Source: Flavobacterium sp. YJ01 (GTDB lineage Bacteria > Bacteroidota > Bacteroidia > Flavobacteriales > Flavobacteriaceae). From it: a DNA stretch of 64,000 bases. The notes beneath the pieces were generated by a model, which ran no database searches, was not told where the DNA came from, and saw only the letters and a program-made list of their open reading frames with translations. Made by a program: the position numbers and the translations under genes. The stretch covers positions 868,001 to 932,000 of the forward strand of contig NZ_CP119757.1 in assembly GCF_029320955.1 (NCBI RefSeq), in the 5' to 3' direction. Positions 54,089 through 63,106 of the stretch are shown one piece after another (the first letter of the stretch is position 1; each line of letters opens with the position of its first letter).

Positions 54089-54855
54089 AGCTTTTTGGCT
54101 TCATTCCAGAAAACATCCATTTCTGCTAGCGTCATATCCATTAGCGGCTTTCCTAATTCATCTGCTTTGCCTTCAAGATATTGAAAACGTTTAATGAATT
54201 TCTTGTTAGTTCTTTCTAAAGCATCTTCTGGATTTACGTTTAAAAATCGAGCGTAATTAATCATCGAGAATAATACATCTCCAAACTCGTCTTCTATTTT
54301 GTCTTGATTTCCAGATTGAACTTCCTCTTGCAGTTCTTGTAATTCTTCTTGAACTTTATCCCAAACTTGATGAGGTTCTTCCCAGTCAAAACCTACTCCC
54401 TTTACTTTATCTTGAATTCTACTTGCTTTTACCAGTGCAGGAAGACTTCTTGGTACTCCTTCTAAAACAGATTTTTTACCTTCTTTTAGTTTTAATTTTT
54501 CCCAGTTTTGTTTTACTTCTTCTTCATTTTCCACTTTTACATCTCCGTAAATATGAGGATGACGATGAATTAGTTTTTCACAAATTTCGTTACAAACATT
54601 AGCAATATCAAAATCATTGGTTTCGCTACCGATTTTAGCATAAAAAACAATATGAAGTAACAAATCTCCGAGTTCTTTTTTAACTTCATTTAAATCATTA
54701 TCCAGAATAGCATCACCCAATTCGTAGGTTTCTTCAATAGTTAAATGTCTCAATGTCTGTAGGGTTTGCTTTTTATCCCATGGACATTGCTCACGAAGTT
54801 CATCCATGATATTTAATAATCTCTCAAACGCTTTTAATTGGTTTTCTCTATTCAT
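54085..54855 (-). CDS. mazG: Nucleoside triphosphate pyrophosphohydrolase MazG
   Basis: It hydrolyses NTPs and dNTPs to monophosphates and pyrophosphate, clearing damaged nucleotides. 256 residues from the ATG at 54855 (MNRENQLKAFERLLNIMDELR); earlier codons lack support. Two MazG repeats are visible, each with ExxE and ExxD-type metal ligands: CPWDKKQTLQTLRHLTIEETYELGDAI with ELGDLLLHIVFYAKI, and EELQELQEEVQSG with EDEFGDVLFSMINYAR. No toxin partner is present, so this is the housekeeping form. Confidence 0.93.
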   Translation of the reverse strand: MNRENQLKAFERLLNIMDELREQCPWDKKQTLQTLRHLTIEETYELGDAILDNDLNEVKKELGDLLLHIVFYAKIGSETNDFDIANVCNEICEKLIHRHPHIYGDVKVENEEEVKQNWEKLKLKEGKKSVLEGVPRSLPALVKASRIQDKVKGVGFDWEEPHQVWDKVQEELQELQEEVQSGNQDKIEDEFGDVLFSMINYARFLNVNPEDALERTNKKFIKRFQYLEGKADELGKPLMDMTLAEMDVFWNEAKKL

Positions 54856-54898
54856 TTTTAAGTTCTTTAGATTTAAACTCGATATTGTAAAATTAAAA

Positions 54899-54930
54899 AA
54901 TCCTGTCAAGAAAACATCTTAACAGGATAT
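54899..54930 (-). terminator. Terminator of the DUF5606 gene
   Basis: Stem ATCCTGTTAAG / CTTGACAGGAT on the reverse strand (one mismatch), followed by six T. Confidence 0.8.
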
Positions 54931-54953
54931 TATATATTCAAAAAGAAACGTTT

Positions 54954-55442
54954 TTATTCTTCTTCTTTTTTAGCTTTTGCTTTTTTTGCAGCTGGAGCTT
55001 TTTTAGGTTTTTCTGCAGCAACTGGAGCTTCTTCTTTTGGTTCTTCAACCGCAGGAGCTAAATCTGTTACTAAACCTTTTGCTTGAAGTGTATTATACCA
55101 GTTTAATACTTTTTTAATATCTGATGGATAAACTCTTTCTTCATCATAATCTGGAAGAATTTGTTTGAAATAAGCTGCTAAAGTAGCATTGTCTTCTTTA
55201 TGAGAAATTGCTTGACCTTTGTTTTCTTTAACGGCAATCTGCTGCATTACTTCAGTTAACGGTTTCTCACCTGCATAAGTGTAAATCGAAATTTCAGACA
55301 ATAAACTTACATTGCTTTTTAGATTTACAGTAATTTTCTTCCCATCAATTAATGATTCCGCCACAAAACCTGTACGAGTTTGAACTTTTAACTCATATAA
55401 ACCTGGTTTTCCTGAAATGGCTAAAATTTTCGTTAAATTCAT
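54954..55442 (-). CDS. DUF5606 family protein
   Basis: 162 residues, a Bacteroidota-specific family. The N-terminal beta domain starts MNLTKILAISGKPGLYELKVQTRTGFVAESL, as in DUF5606. A helical part with AAYFKQILPDYDEERVYPSDIKKVLNWYNTL follows. The C-terminal 40 residues are a low-complexity tail rich in Pro, Ala, Glu and then Lys, probably disordered and able to bind nucleic acid or ribosomes. It follows def on the same strand after 61 bp, so the two may be co-transcribed. Function unknown. Confidence 0.85.
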   Translation of the reverse strand: MNLTKILAISGKPGLYELKVQTRTGFVAESLIDGKKITVNLKSNVSLLSEISIYTYAGEKPLTEVMQQIAVKENKGQAISHKEDNATLAAYFKQILPDYDEERVYPSDIKKVLNWYNTLQAKGLVTDLAPAVEEPKEEAPVAAEKPKKAPAAKKAKAKKEEE

Positions 55443-55503
55443 TTTTATTAAAATTAGTATTAAGAATTTGCTTTATTTTTTTTCTAAAGATATTTTAGAA
55501 ATT

Positions 55504-56094
55504 TTATCTTCCTTTTTTTGCTGCGAAAAACTTCATTCTATATTCCTGAAACGTTTTTCCTTCAGTAATATTTTTTAGTTTCTTTTGAATAAGACGTTTT
55601 TTAAGAGACGAAATTTTATCTGTAAACAAAATTCCTTCAATATGGTCATATTCGTGCTGAATAACTCTTGCGATTAAACCGTCAAATACTTCCGTTTTCA
55701 TTACAAAATCCTCTTCGCAATATTCGATTGTTACGGTTGGTTTTCTGTAAACATCTTCACGTACGTCTGGAATACTCAAACAGCCTTCGTTAAAACCCCA
55801 TTCCTCACCTTCTTCTTTTACGATTTTAGCGTTGATAAAAGTCTTTTTAAAACCTTTCAAATCTTTTTGCTCTTCTGAAGGAAGATCTTCATCATCGCTA
55901 AAAGGAGTTGTATCAATTACAAACAAACGAATCGGCAGTCCAACCTGCGGTGCAGCAAGCCCAACTCCGTACGCATTATACATAGTCTCGTACATATTTG
56001 CGATTGTTTCTTTTAGGTTTGGATATTCTGGCGTAATGTCCTGCCCTACTTTTCTTAAAACAGGATCACCGTATCCTACAATTGGTAAAATCAT
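55504..56094 (-). CDS. def: Peptide deformylase
   Basis: It removes the formyl group from new N-termini. 196 residues with the three metal-site motifs: GVGLAAPQ (43-50), EGCLS (metal ligand Cys105) and HEYDH (His147, Glu148, His151). The region between motifs 1 and 2 holds a long acidic insertion (SDDEDLPSEEQKD) found in Bacteroidota enzymes. It is upstream of the DUF5606 gene and divergent from the FUSC gene. Confidence 0.95.
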   Translation of the reverse strand: MILPIVGYGDPVLRKVGQDITPEYPNLKETIANMYETMYNAYGVGLAAPQVGLPIRLFVIDTTPFSDDEDLPSEEQKDLKGFKKTFINAKIVKEEGEEWGFNEGCLSIPDVREDVYRKPTVTIEYCEEDFVMKTEVFDGLIARVIQHEYDHIEGILFTDKISSLKKRLIQKKLKNITEGKTFQEYRMKFFAAKKGR

Positions 56095-56295
56095 TTGTTT
56101 TTGTTTATATTTTTAAGCTGTAAAAAAACAGAATTAAAGTTCTGATAATTCAGCTGGCAAAAATAGTAAAAAATAGTCAATGAATAATTCTTATACTATT
56201 TTATATCATATTTTTTCCTCGTCGTTAGAAATCTCAGCTATAATTATGCCAAAATCACTCTTACAATTCTTACCTTTGCTAGTAAACGGCTCTTT

Positions 56296-58518
56296 ATGAT
56301 TGATAAAATCTCAAAATTTACAAACAGCACCTCATTTTTCAACGCCTCCAAAGTAACTATCGCTTCTGTTGTTCCTGTTTTGGTTTTAAATTTCTTGGGG
56401 CATTTTGAAATTGGTTTTACTATTGCACTTGGAGCTTTTTATACTTATCCCAGCGATATACCGAGTTCTCTTAGCCATAAAATTAAGGGATTAATCGCCG
56501 CATCTTTTATCGTTTCTGGAGTAAACTTACTTGTAAATCTTGTTTATCCTTATCCTTTTCTGTTTTATATTTTTTTAGGATTTCTTCTTTTTATTTGTTC
56601 CATGATTTCGGTCTACGGACAGCGCGCAACTTTAATCTCTTTCTCAGCTTTATTATCGATTTCACTTTCATTTGGACATTTACATGAAGGATGGGCCGCT
56701 TTTGAATATTCGGGTTTTATATTTATTGGAGGAATTCTATATTTAATTGTATCACTTGTTTTTCATTTTGTTCAGCCATATAAATATGTAGAACTGCAAA
56801 TTGCTGAAGGAATAAAGCTTACCGCTAAATACTTAAAATTAAGAGGCGATTTATGGAGTCCAGAAGCCAATAGAAGAGCAATTATCGAAAAACAGCTTGC
56901 CGTTCAGGTAGAATTGAATCTTATACATGAAGATTTAAGAAAAATGCTTATTGGAAATCAGAATGCATCTGGAATCACGAGTCAGAATAGAAAGATGCTT
57001 TTGGTTTTTATCACTTTGGTTGAAATTCAAGAACTTGCTCTTTATACATCTTTCGACCATAGCAAACTTCATGAAAAATTTGCCAAACATCCGGATGTTT
57101 TAAGAACGTACCAAAATGTGGCTTACAAATTAGCTTCGACTTTAAAAAAGCTTTCTAAAAATGTTCGACATATTAGTGTGTATGTTGACAAACATGATTT
57201 GAAAAATGAATTGGACGCACTCGAATTTGCCATTTTTGATTACGAAAAAACACTAGGAAAAGAAGAAGCCGCAGAAGGTGTTTTGATGCTGACAAATATG
57301 CTAAAATACGCCAAAAATCAAGTTGGGAAAATCAAAATTATTCAGCGAGCATTTTCTTTGGCAATGCAGTCTTATAAATTAAAAGATAAAGATAAGGAAC
57401 TCGAAAAATTTCTGACTCCGCAATATTATCCTTTACGAACTTTGATTGAAAATTTAAGTTATTCTTCTTCAATTTTCAGGCATTCCATACGATTAACCAT
57501 TACTATTTTGATTGGATTTTTCTTAGGACAAATTCTTCCTTTTCAAAATGTTTATTGGATTTTATTAACCATAGTCGTAATTATGCGTCCTGGTTACGGC
57601 TTAACAAAAGAACGATCTTACAATAGAATTTTCGGAACCGTTTTGGGCGGTCTTATAGCTTTTGGAATTGTATCTGTAATTCAAAACCATGTTGCGCTGA
57701 GTATTTTCTCTATTATATGTATGCTTTTGGGAATTTCGTTTACTCAAATCAATTATAAAATCAGCGCCACATTTGTTACGATGTATGTTGTTTTTATTTA
57801 CGGAATTCTAACTCCAGATATTAACGAAGTAATTCAGTACAGAATATTAGATTCTCTTGCAGGAGCAATTTTGGCTTTTATTGCCAATCATTTTTTATGG
57901 CCGGCTTGGGAATTTATTAATACGCCAATTCATATTGAAAATTCAATTCGCGCCAACAGAACTTATTTAAAAGAAATTGCTGATTTTTATAATAAAAAAG
58001 GAGAAGTTCCTACCTCTTATCGTTTAGCGAGAAAAAATGCTTTTGTTGAAATTGGAAATTTAATGACCTCTTTTCAGCGAATGATGCAGGAACCGAAATC
58101 GAAGCAAAAAACTATGCCTTTAGTTAATAAATTAGTGGTTTTAAATCACTCTTTATTGTCTGCTTTAGCTTCACTTTCCACTTATATTCAATCACATCAA
58201 ACAACTTCTGCTTCAGAATCATTTAATTATATTATAAAAACAATTTTGGCTAATCTTGATCACGCTATTGCCATTTTAAGAAATGAAGTCATTTTGAAAG
58301 ATACTTTTTTTGAAAAAGAAGATGTGACTTTACAATTTGAGGAATTAAAGAGGAAAAACTTCACGCGTCTTGCCGAAGATGACGATTTGGACAAAGAAAC
58401 TCGCCAAGCCAAAATGCAAGAAGCCTCGATGGTTATAGAACAATTAATCTGGATGAGTAATCTTGCTGAAAAAATTCTAAAAAACACAACCGATCTAAAA
58501 GCAACAAATCCAGATTAA
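56296..58518 (+). CDS. FUSC family (YccS/YhfK-like) membrane protein
   Basis: 740 residues. Two hydrophobic blocks, residues about 20-155 and about 400-535, each with about six helices, are joined by a large cytoplasmic domain; the order matches the FUSC/YccS family related to aromatic-acid efflux proteins. The second block begins HSIRLTITILIGFFLGQILPFQNVYWILLTIVVIMRPGYG, typical of FUSC. A long helical C-terminal domain follows. The substrate is unknown; export of small aromatic or amphipathic compounds is the usual guess. The stop codon sits in the loop of its terminator. Confidence 0.88.
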   Translation: MIDKISKFTNSTSFFNASKVTIASVVPVLVLNFLGHFEIGFTIALGAFYTYPSDIPSSLSHKIKGLIAASFIVSGVNLLVNLVYPYPFLFYIFLGFLLFICSMISVYGQRATLISFSALLSISLSFGHLHEGWAAFEYSGFIFIGGILYLIVSLVFHFVQPYKYVELQIAEGIKLTAKYLKLRGDLWSPEANRRAIIEKQLAVQVELNLIHEDLRKMLIGNQNASGITSQNRKMLLVFITLVEIQELALYTSFDHSKLHEKFAKHPDVLRTYQNVAYKLASTLKKLSKNVRHISVYVDKHDLKNELDALEFAIFDYEKTLGKEEAAEGVLMLTNMLKYAKNQVGKIKIIQRAFSLAMQSYKLKDKDKELEKFLTPQYYPLRTLIENLSYSSSIFRHSIRLTITILIGFFLGQILPFQNVYWILLTIVVIMRPGYGLTKERSYNRIFGTVLGGLIAFGIVSVIQNHVALSIFSIICMLLGISFTQINYKISATFVTMYVVFIYGILTPDINEVIQYRILDSLAGAILAFIANHFLWPAWEFINTPIHIENSIRANRTYLKEIADFYNKKGEVPTSYRLARKNAFVEIGNLMTSFQRMMQEPKSKQKTMPLVNKLVVLNHSLLSALASLSTYIQSHQTTSASESFNYIIKTILANLDHAIAILRNEVILKDTFFEKEDVTLQFEELKRKNFTRLAEDDDLDKETRQAKMQEASMVIEQLIWMSNLAEKILKNTTDLKATNPD

Positions 58519-58538
58519 TTCATCTGGATTTGTTTTTT
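58503..58538 (+). terminator. Terminator of the FUSC gene
   Basis: Stem AACAAATCCAGAT / ATCTGGATTTGTT with seven T; the stop codon TAA (58516-58518) lies in the loop. It may also stop convergent mqo transcripts. Confidence 0.9.
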
Positions 58539-58558
58539 TATTCTAATAATTGAGAAGC

Positions 58559-60052
58559 TTATTTTATTTTTAAAACTTCTGCTGTATGTTTTCTAACCTC
58601 TGCTAAAAGCTCTGGTTTTTCATTTAACTTCTGACCATAAGAAGGAATCATTGTTTTTAATTTCGATTCCCATTCTGGAGTTTTAATTTGATTTCCAAAA
58701 CATCTGCCAACCAAATCAACCATAATACCAACTGCCGTAGAAGCTCCCGGAGAAGCGCCTAATAAAACAGCCAAAGTTCCATCGTGTGTATTGATTACTT
58801 CTGTACCAAATTCTAAAACTCCGCCTTCTTTTTCATCTTTTTTGATCACCTGAACACGTTGTCCTGCTTTCTCTAATTTCCAATCTTTAGAACGTGCCGT
58901 TGGAAGATATTCGCGTAAAGCTTTCATTCTATCTTTTGGAGATTGACGAACTTGCTCAATCAAATATTTTGTTAATGGAATATTATGATATCCAGCCGCC
59001 AACATAGGAATTAAGTTATTAGCTTTAATTGACAAAGGCAAATCTAAATAAGATCCGTTTTTAAGAAAACGAGTTGAAAATCCCGCAAATGGTCCAAAAA
59101 GAAGTGCTTTTTCGCCATCAATTACACGAGTATCAATATGAGGAACAGACATTGGAGGAGCTCCAACGCTTGCTTTTCCGTAAACTTTTGCTGCGTGTTT
59201 AGCAATTACTTCTGGATTTGTACATTTAAGCCATTGCCCACTTACTGGGAAACCTCCGTAACCATTTCCTTCTGGAACATTTGCTTTTTCTAACAAAGGC
59301 AAAGAACCTCCACCAGCACCAATAAATACAAATTTGGTATATGCTTTACGTTTTTTTCCAGTCGATAAATCTGTGATTTTTATTCTCCAAGATTTATCTT
59401 CACGCTGTCTTAATTTTTTAACTTCATGATTAAAGAACAAAGAAACGCCGTCTAGTTTTTCTAAGTAATTAAACATGCTTCTTGTTAAAGCACCAAAATT
59501 TACATCGGTACCAATTTCCATGTGAGTCGCAGCTAATTTTTCGTCAGCATTACGTCCTTCCATAACCAATGGCATCCATTTTTGAAGCTGTTCAAAATCG
59601 GTACTAAAAGTCATGTCAGCAAAAATCGGATTGCTTTGAAGTGCGTCGAATCTCTTTTTTAAATAATCAACGTTTTTGTCGCCCCATACAAAACTCATAT
59701 GAGGAACGCTTTTAATAAAATTATCCGGAGAAGGAACTTTGTTTTCCTGCACTAAGTAAGACCAAAATTGGCGAGAAATCTCAAATGATTCTGCAATACT
59801 TATTGCTTTTTTAGGATCTATGCTTCCGTCTGCCTTTTCTGGAGTATAATTTAATTCACAAAAAGCAGAGTGACCAGTTCCTGCATTATTCCAAGCATCT
59901 GAGCTTTCTGCTGCAGCAACATCTAATCTTTCGTAAATTTCAATTTTAATATCTGGTTGTAATTCTTTCAAAATTACTCCGAGAGTGGCACTCATTATTC
60001 CAGCGCCAATGAGTACTACATCACTATTTGAACGTATGGTTTCGTCAGGCAT
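58559..60052 (-). CDS. mqo: Malate:quinone oxidoreductase
   Basis: This FAD enzyme, attached to the inner membrane, oxidises malate to oxaloacetate and passes electrons to quinone. 497 residues from the ATG at 60052 (MPDETIRSNSDVVLIGAGIMSATLG), where the dinucleotide-binding GAGIMSATLG follows directly; the 15 codons before it look like leader sequence. Typical phrases: AWNNAGTGHSAFCELNYTP, GGSLPLLEKANVPEGNGYGGFPVSGQWLK and LLFGPFAGFSTRFLKNGSYLDL. It feeds the quinone pool that the cbb3 and other oxidases drain. Confidence 0.95.
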   Translation of the reverse strand: MPDETIRSNSDVVLIGAGIMSATLGVILKELQPDIKIEIYERLDVAAAESSDAWNNAGTGHSAFCELNYTPEKADGSIDPKKAISIAESFEISRQFWSYLVQENKVPSPDNFIKSVPHMSFVWGDKNVDYLKKRFDALQSNPIFADMTFSTDFEQLQKWMPLVMEGRNADEKLAATHMEIGTDVNFGALTRSMFNYLEKLDGVSLFFNHEVKKLRQREDKSWRIKITDLSTGKKRKAYTKFVFIGAGGGSLPLLEKANVPEGNGYGGFPVSGQWLKCTNPEVIAKHAAKVYGKASVGAPPMSVPHIDTRVIDGEKALLFGPFAGFSTRFLKNGSYLDLPLSIKANNLIPMLAAGYHNIPLTKYLIEQVRQSPKDRMKALREYLPTARSKDWKLEKAGQRVQVIKKDEKEGGVLEFGTEVINTHDGTLAVLLGASPGASTAVGIMVDLVGRCFGNQIKTPEWESKLKTMIPSYGQKLNEKPELLAEVRKHTAEVLKIK

Positions 60053-60178
60053 AACAGTATTTTTATTTAAAGTGCAAAGGTACTTTTTTAATTGCAAAAA
60101 AAAACTAATTTTTACATGATAAAAGTTAGGAATTTCTAAAAACCTTTAAATTATAAACAAAAAATCCGTCGTACAGCG

Positions 60179-60592
60179 TTATTTTTTTGAAGAAAGATAA
60201 TCTTGAAGCAAAATTGTAGCAGAAATTTCGTCAATTAATCCTTTGTTCTGACGTTGCTTTTTATTTAAGCCACTGTCAATCATAGTTTGGAATGCCATTT
60301 TTGAGGTAAATCGCTCGTCTACTCTGATTATTTTTATATCTGGAAAGATATTAGCAAAATGTTTTGCAAAACCATTAATCACAGAAGCACTTTGAGAAGG
60401 AAGTCCATTCATTTGTTTTGGCTCTCCGATTAAAACCGCTTCGACTTTTTCTTTTGAAAAATAGTCTTTTAGAAAATCAGTTAAAGTATGAGTTGGAATT
60501 GTAGTCAAACCCGAGGCAATAATTTGCATTTCGTCTGTAACTGCAATTCCTGTGCGTTTTTGTCCGTAATCTATCGAAAGGATTCTTGGCAT
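60179..60592 (-). CDS. ruvX: Holliday junction resolvase-like protein RuvX/YqgF
   Basis: 137 residues with the RNase H-like YqgF fold: ILSIDYGQKRTGIAVTDE (first Asp at residue 7), VEAVLIGEPKQMNG (about 55) and IIRVDERFTSKMA (about 92-104), then DEISATILLQDYL with the last acidic residue. It is essential in many bacteria and acts in 16S rRNA 5'-end processing; a role in DNA resolution is older and disputed. It lies 44 bp downstream of the toxin-antitoxin pair on the same strand. Confidence 0.93.
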   Translation of the reverse strand: MPRILSIDYGQKRTGIAVTDEMQIIASGLTTIPTHTLTDFLKDYFSKEKVEAVLIGEPKQMNGLPSQSASVINGFAKHFANIFPDIKIIRVDERFTSKMAFQTMIDSGLNKKQRQNKGLIDEISATILLQDYLSSKK

Positions 60593-60635
60593 TTTTAAAA
60601 TTTTTATAAAAGATTAGAAAGTAAAATTATAATAT

Positions 60636-60917
60636 TTAAAGGGCCTCTTTATATTTTATAAAACCAAAAATGAAAACAATATTTTTCTCGGTATCAACCT
60701 CATAAACAGAAACGTATCCTTTAAAAACGTAATCTCTTATATTTTCATCATCAAAATATCTTGATTTTTTAAAGAGAAAAGGATGTTTTAAATCTTTTTT
60801 AATATTTCTAAGCAAATCTTTCCTAAACTTTAGCGCTGCTTTAGGTTTATCTTTATAAATATAATGAACTTGTTCTTTTAATAATTTTAAAAATTCATTC
60901 GAAATTTTAATTGTCAT
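60636..60917 (-). CDS. RelE/ParE family toxin
   Basis: 93 residues with the compact alpha-beta fold of RelE/ParE: helical FLKLLKEQVHYIYKDKPKAALKFRKDLLRNI followed by strands YVFKGYVSVYEVDTEKNIVFIFGFIKY. Basic residues (Arg62 in DENIRDYVF and nearby Lys) are where the family carries its active or binding groups. Overlap with the upstream antitoxin gene is 11 bp. Whether it cleaves mRNA (RelE) or hits gyrase (ParE) cannot be told; the pattern is closer to the ParE-like group common in Bacteroidota. Confidence 0.82.
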   Translation of the reverse strand: MTIKISNEFLKLLKEQVHYIYKDKPKAALKFRKDLLRNIKKDLKHPFLFKKSRYFDDENIRDYVFKGYVSVYEVDTEKNIVFIFGFIKYKEAL

Positions 60918-61140
60918 ATTCCGAAAATGTATTGTCTAAAATTGAATCTATTTCATCTATTGAATACAACTTTTCATTGCCACTTTTTAATTTAGCATAA
61001 GCTGCATGCACTTTTCTATTATCATTTTCAAAATCAGAATCTTCTTCAATGATTGTCAATTCACTAGGAGAAAACTCACTTAATAATTTAAGTACTTTCT
61101 CTCTAATTTCTGGCTGAAATTCTAATCTGATTGCTTCCAT
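60907..61140 (-). CDS. Antitoxin of the RelE/ParE pair
   Basis: 77 residues, acidic, small. It has helical segments (FQPEIREKVLKLLSEFSPSELTIIEEDSDFENDNR) and a disordered-looking C-terminus (LDNTFSEYDN). It precedes the toxin and overlaps it by 11 bp, as antitoxin genes usually do. No DNA-binding ribbon is recognisable, so I identify it from order and size more than from sequence. It should neutralise the toxin. Confidence 0.75.
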   Translation of the reverse strand: MEAIRLEFQPEIREKVLKLLSEFSPSELTIIEEDSDFENDNRKVHAAYAKLKSGNEKLYSIDEIDSILDNTFSEYDN

Positions 61141-61210
61141 AATACTTTCATTTTACAATACAAATATAAACCTTTTTAAATTCATGTTTTTTAAATTAAA
61201 CTTAAAAACA

Positions 61211-61242
61211 AAAATCCGCCTTGAAAGATTCAAGACGGACTT
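61211..61242 (-). terminator. Terminator of the PAS-domain gene
   Basis: Stem TCCGTCTTGAA / TTCAAGGCGGA (one wobble) on the reverse strand, loop of three, followed by five T. Confidence 0.85.
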
Positions 61243-61281
61243 TCTATCCAAATATTCAAAAACCTAAAAAACAACTTCTAT

Positions 61282-61911
61282 TTATCTTCCGAACAATCGA
61301 CTGAAAAAACCTCTGTGTTCCTCTTCCTCTGCACCTTCATCTTCTGCATAGTTAGAAAATTTAGCTTGCGATTTTTCATGTTCAAAAATCAACTCCTTAA
61401 TATATTCTACATAAGTTCTCTTTTTTTCTTCTAGAAAACCAATTAAGTATTTCTCGCTAAATTCAACTCCGCTAGCAGCTTCGATCTGCAAAAGCTTTTT
61501 GTACAAAGGTTCAATATGAACTGCAATTACTTCTTGTGGCACTGCTTGTCTTCTGGCGAAATAATTTACAATCACGTCATTTTCGTCGCGAGCAATATCA
61601 AAATCGGTAATTACCCAATAATATCTTCCCGATTTTGCAAGGTTTTTTACAATGGCGTGAAAGTTTTTTCCGTTTTTAAGATTCTCCCAAAGCACCTTAA
61701 AAATAACTTTTGGCATGTCGGGATGACGAATAATATTATGCGGCTGTCCCATTAATTCGTAGTCTTCGTAACCACAAACATCTACAAAAACTTCATTGGC
61801 GTATTCTATAATACCAAAGGCATTTGTTTTACTCATGATAACTCGAGTTTTATCCCAAGCTACTTCTTTATCAATTATTACTCTGTTCTGAAACTGATTT
61901 TCTTGATTCAT
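61282..61911 (-). CDS. PAS-domain protein (Aer-like sensor without output domain)
   Basis: 209 residues. A PAS domain (about 20-125) matches the Aer group: IEYANEVFVDVCGYEDYELMGQPHNIIRHPDMPKVIFKVLWENLKNGK, with GRYYWVITDFDIARDENDVIVNYFARR. This family usually binds FAD or a small ligand. The rest is helical and ends in an acidic stretch (YAEDEGAEEEEHRG) and RGFFSRLFGR. There is no kinase, methyl-accepting or HTH domain, so it must signal through a partner. No obvious partner is adjacent. It is monocistronic. Confidence 0.85.
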   Translation of the reverse strand: MNQENQFQNRVIIDKEVAWDKTRVIMSKTNAFGIIEYANEVFVDVCGYEDYELMGQPHNIIRHPDMPKVIFKVLWENLKNGKNFHAIVKNLAKSGRYYWVITDFDIARDENDVIVNYFARRQAVPQEVIAVHIEPLYKKLLQIEAASGVEFSEKYLIGFLEEKKRTYVEYIKELIFEHEKSQAKFSNYAEDEGAEEEEHRGFFSRLFGR

Positions 61912-62150
61912 ATTTTACTGCTTATATGATTTGGTTGTGTGAAAGGAATGTTTTTCAACACAGCGAAATTACTTAGAAGAAAAAAGACAAAATCTGACTT
62001 TTGTCATATTTTGACATAAAAAAAACTTTTAGAGGTAACTGTTTAAATTATTAAATAAATCTCATCAGTAAGTCTTACAAATAAGAAACAAAAAGTTAAA
62101 TATGTAACATTTTCAAACCTTTTTACTTTTTTCGATTTCTACAAATACCT

Positions 62151-62158
62151 TATCTTTG
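62151..62158 (+). promoter_or_regulatory. -7 element of dapD
   Basis: TATCTTTG, exact consensus, 16 nt before the ATG. The -33 position is T-rich rather than TTG. Confidence 0.65.
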
Positions 62159-62174
62159 CCAAAAATTTAAACGT

Positions 62175-62990
62175 ATGAATTCTTTACAGACTATAATTGA
62201 ACAAGCTTGGGAAAACAGAGCTTTATTACAAGAAACTACAACAACTGATGCCATTAGAGAAGTTATCGAATTGGTGGACGCAGGAAAATTACGTGTTGCT
62301 GAACCAGTTGGAGACAAATGGCAAGTAAACGAATGGGTTAAGAAAGCGGTTGTAATGTATTTCCCAATTCAAAAAATGGAAACATGGGAATCTGGTATTT
62401 TCGAATATCATGATAAAATGTTACTAAAAAGAGATTATGCTGCAAAAGGAATTCGTGTTGTACCAAATGCTGTTGCACGTTATGGCGCTTACATTTCTAG
62501 CGGTGTTATCTTGATGCCAAGTTATGTAAATATTGGTGCTTATGTTGACGAAGGAACAATGGTAGATACTTGGGCAACTGTTGGTAGCTGTGCTCAAATT
62601 GGTAAAAATGTACACTTAAGTGGTGGTGTTGGTATTGGTGGTGTTCTTGAGCCATTACAAGCTGCTCCAGTTATTATCGAAGATGGTGCTTTTATTGGAT
62701 CTCGTTGTATCGTTGTTGAAGGTGTTCATGTTGGTAAAGAAGCAGTTCTTGGTGCAAACGTATGTTTAACAGCTTCTACTAAAATTATAGATGTTACAGG
62801 TGATGAGCCAGTTGAAATGAAAGGTTTTGTTCCTGCTCGTTCAGTGGTTATTCCTGGAAGTTATACTAAAAAATTCGCTGCAGGTGAATTTCAAGTTCCT
62901 TGTGCCTTAATTATCGGTACTCGTAAACCTTCTACAGATTTAAAAACTTCTTTAAACAATGCGCTTCGTGAATACGATGTTGCGGTTTAA
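62175..62990 (+). CDS. dapD: Tetrahydrodipicolinate N-succinyltransferase
   Basis: It succinylates tetrahydrodipicolinate in the lysine and diaminopimelate pathway, needed for peptidoglycan. 271 residues: an N-terminal helical domain (TIIEQAWENRALL) and a left-handed beta helix of hexapeptide repeats (VIEDGAFIGSRCIVVEGVHVGKEAVLGANV), with the DapD phrases YVNIGAYVDEGTMVDTWATVGSCAQIG and SGGVGIGGVLEPLQAAPV. Length and sequence match E. coli DapD. It has its own promoter and terminator. Confidence 0.96.
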   Translation: MNSLQTIIEQAWENRALLQETTTTDAIREVIELVDAGKLRVAEPVGDKWQVNEWVKKAVVMYFPIQKMETWESGIFEYHDKMLLKRDYAAKGIRVVPNAVARYGAYISSGVILMPSYVNIGAYVDEGTMVDTWATVGSCAQIGKNVHLSGGVGIGGVLEPLQAAPVIIEDGAFIGSRCIVVEGVHVGKEAVLGANVCLTASTKIIDVTGDEPVEMKGFVPARSVVIPGSYTKKFAAGEFQVPCALIIGTRKPSTDLKTSLNNALREYDVAV

Positions 62991-63022
62991 TACTTTATAG
63001 TATATAAATTTTCAATTTTAAA

Positions 63023-63069
63023 AAATCCGAATTCCTTTCATTAAAATGATTGGAATTTGGATTTTTTTT
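63023..63069 (+). terminator. Terminator of dapD
   Basis: Stem AAATCC-AATTCC / GGAATT-GGATTT with a 15-nt loop and eight T. Confidence 0.75.
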
Positions 63070-63106
63070 GCTTCAATTTGTAGTCCATTAATACAACACC
63101 ATTTTC

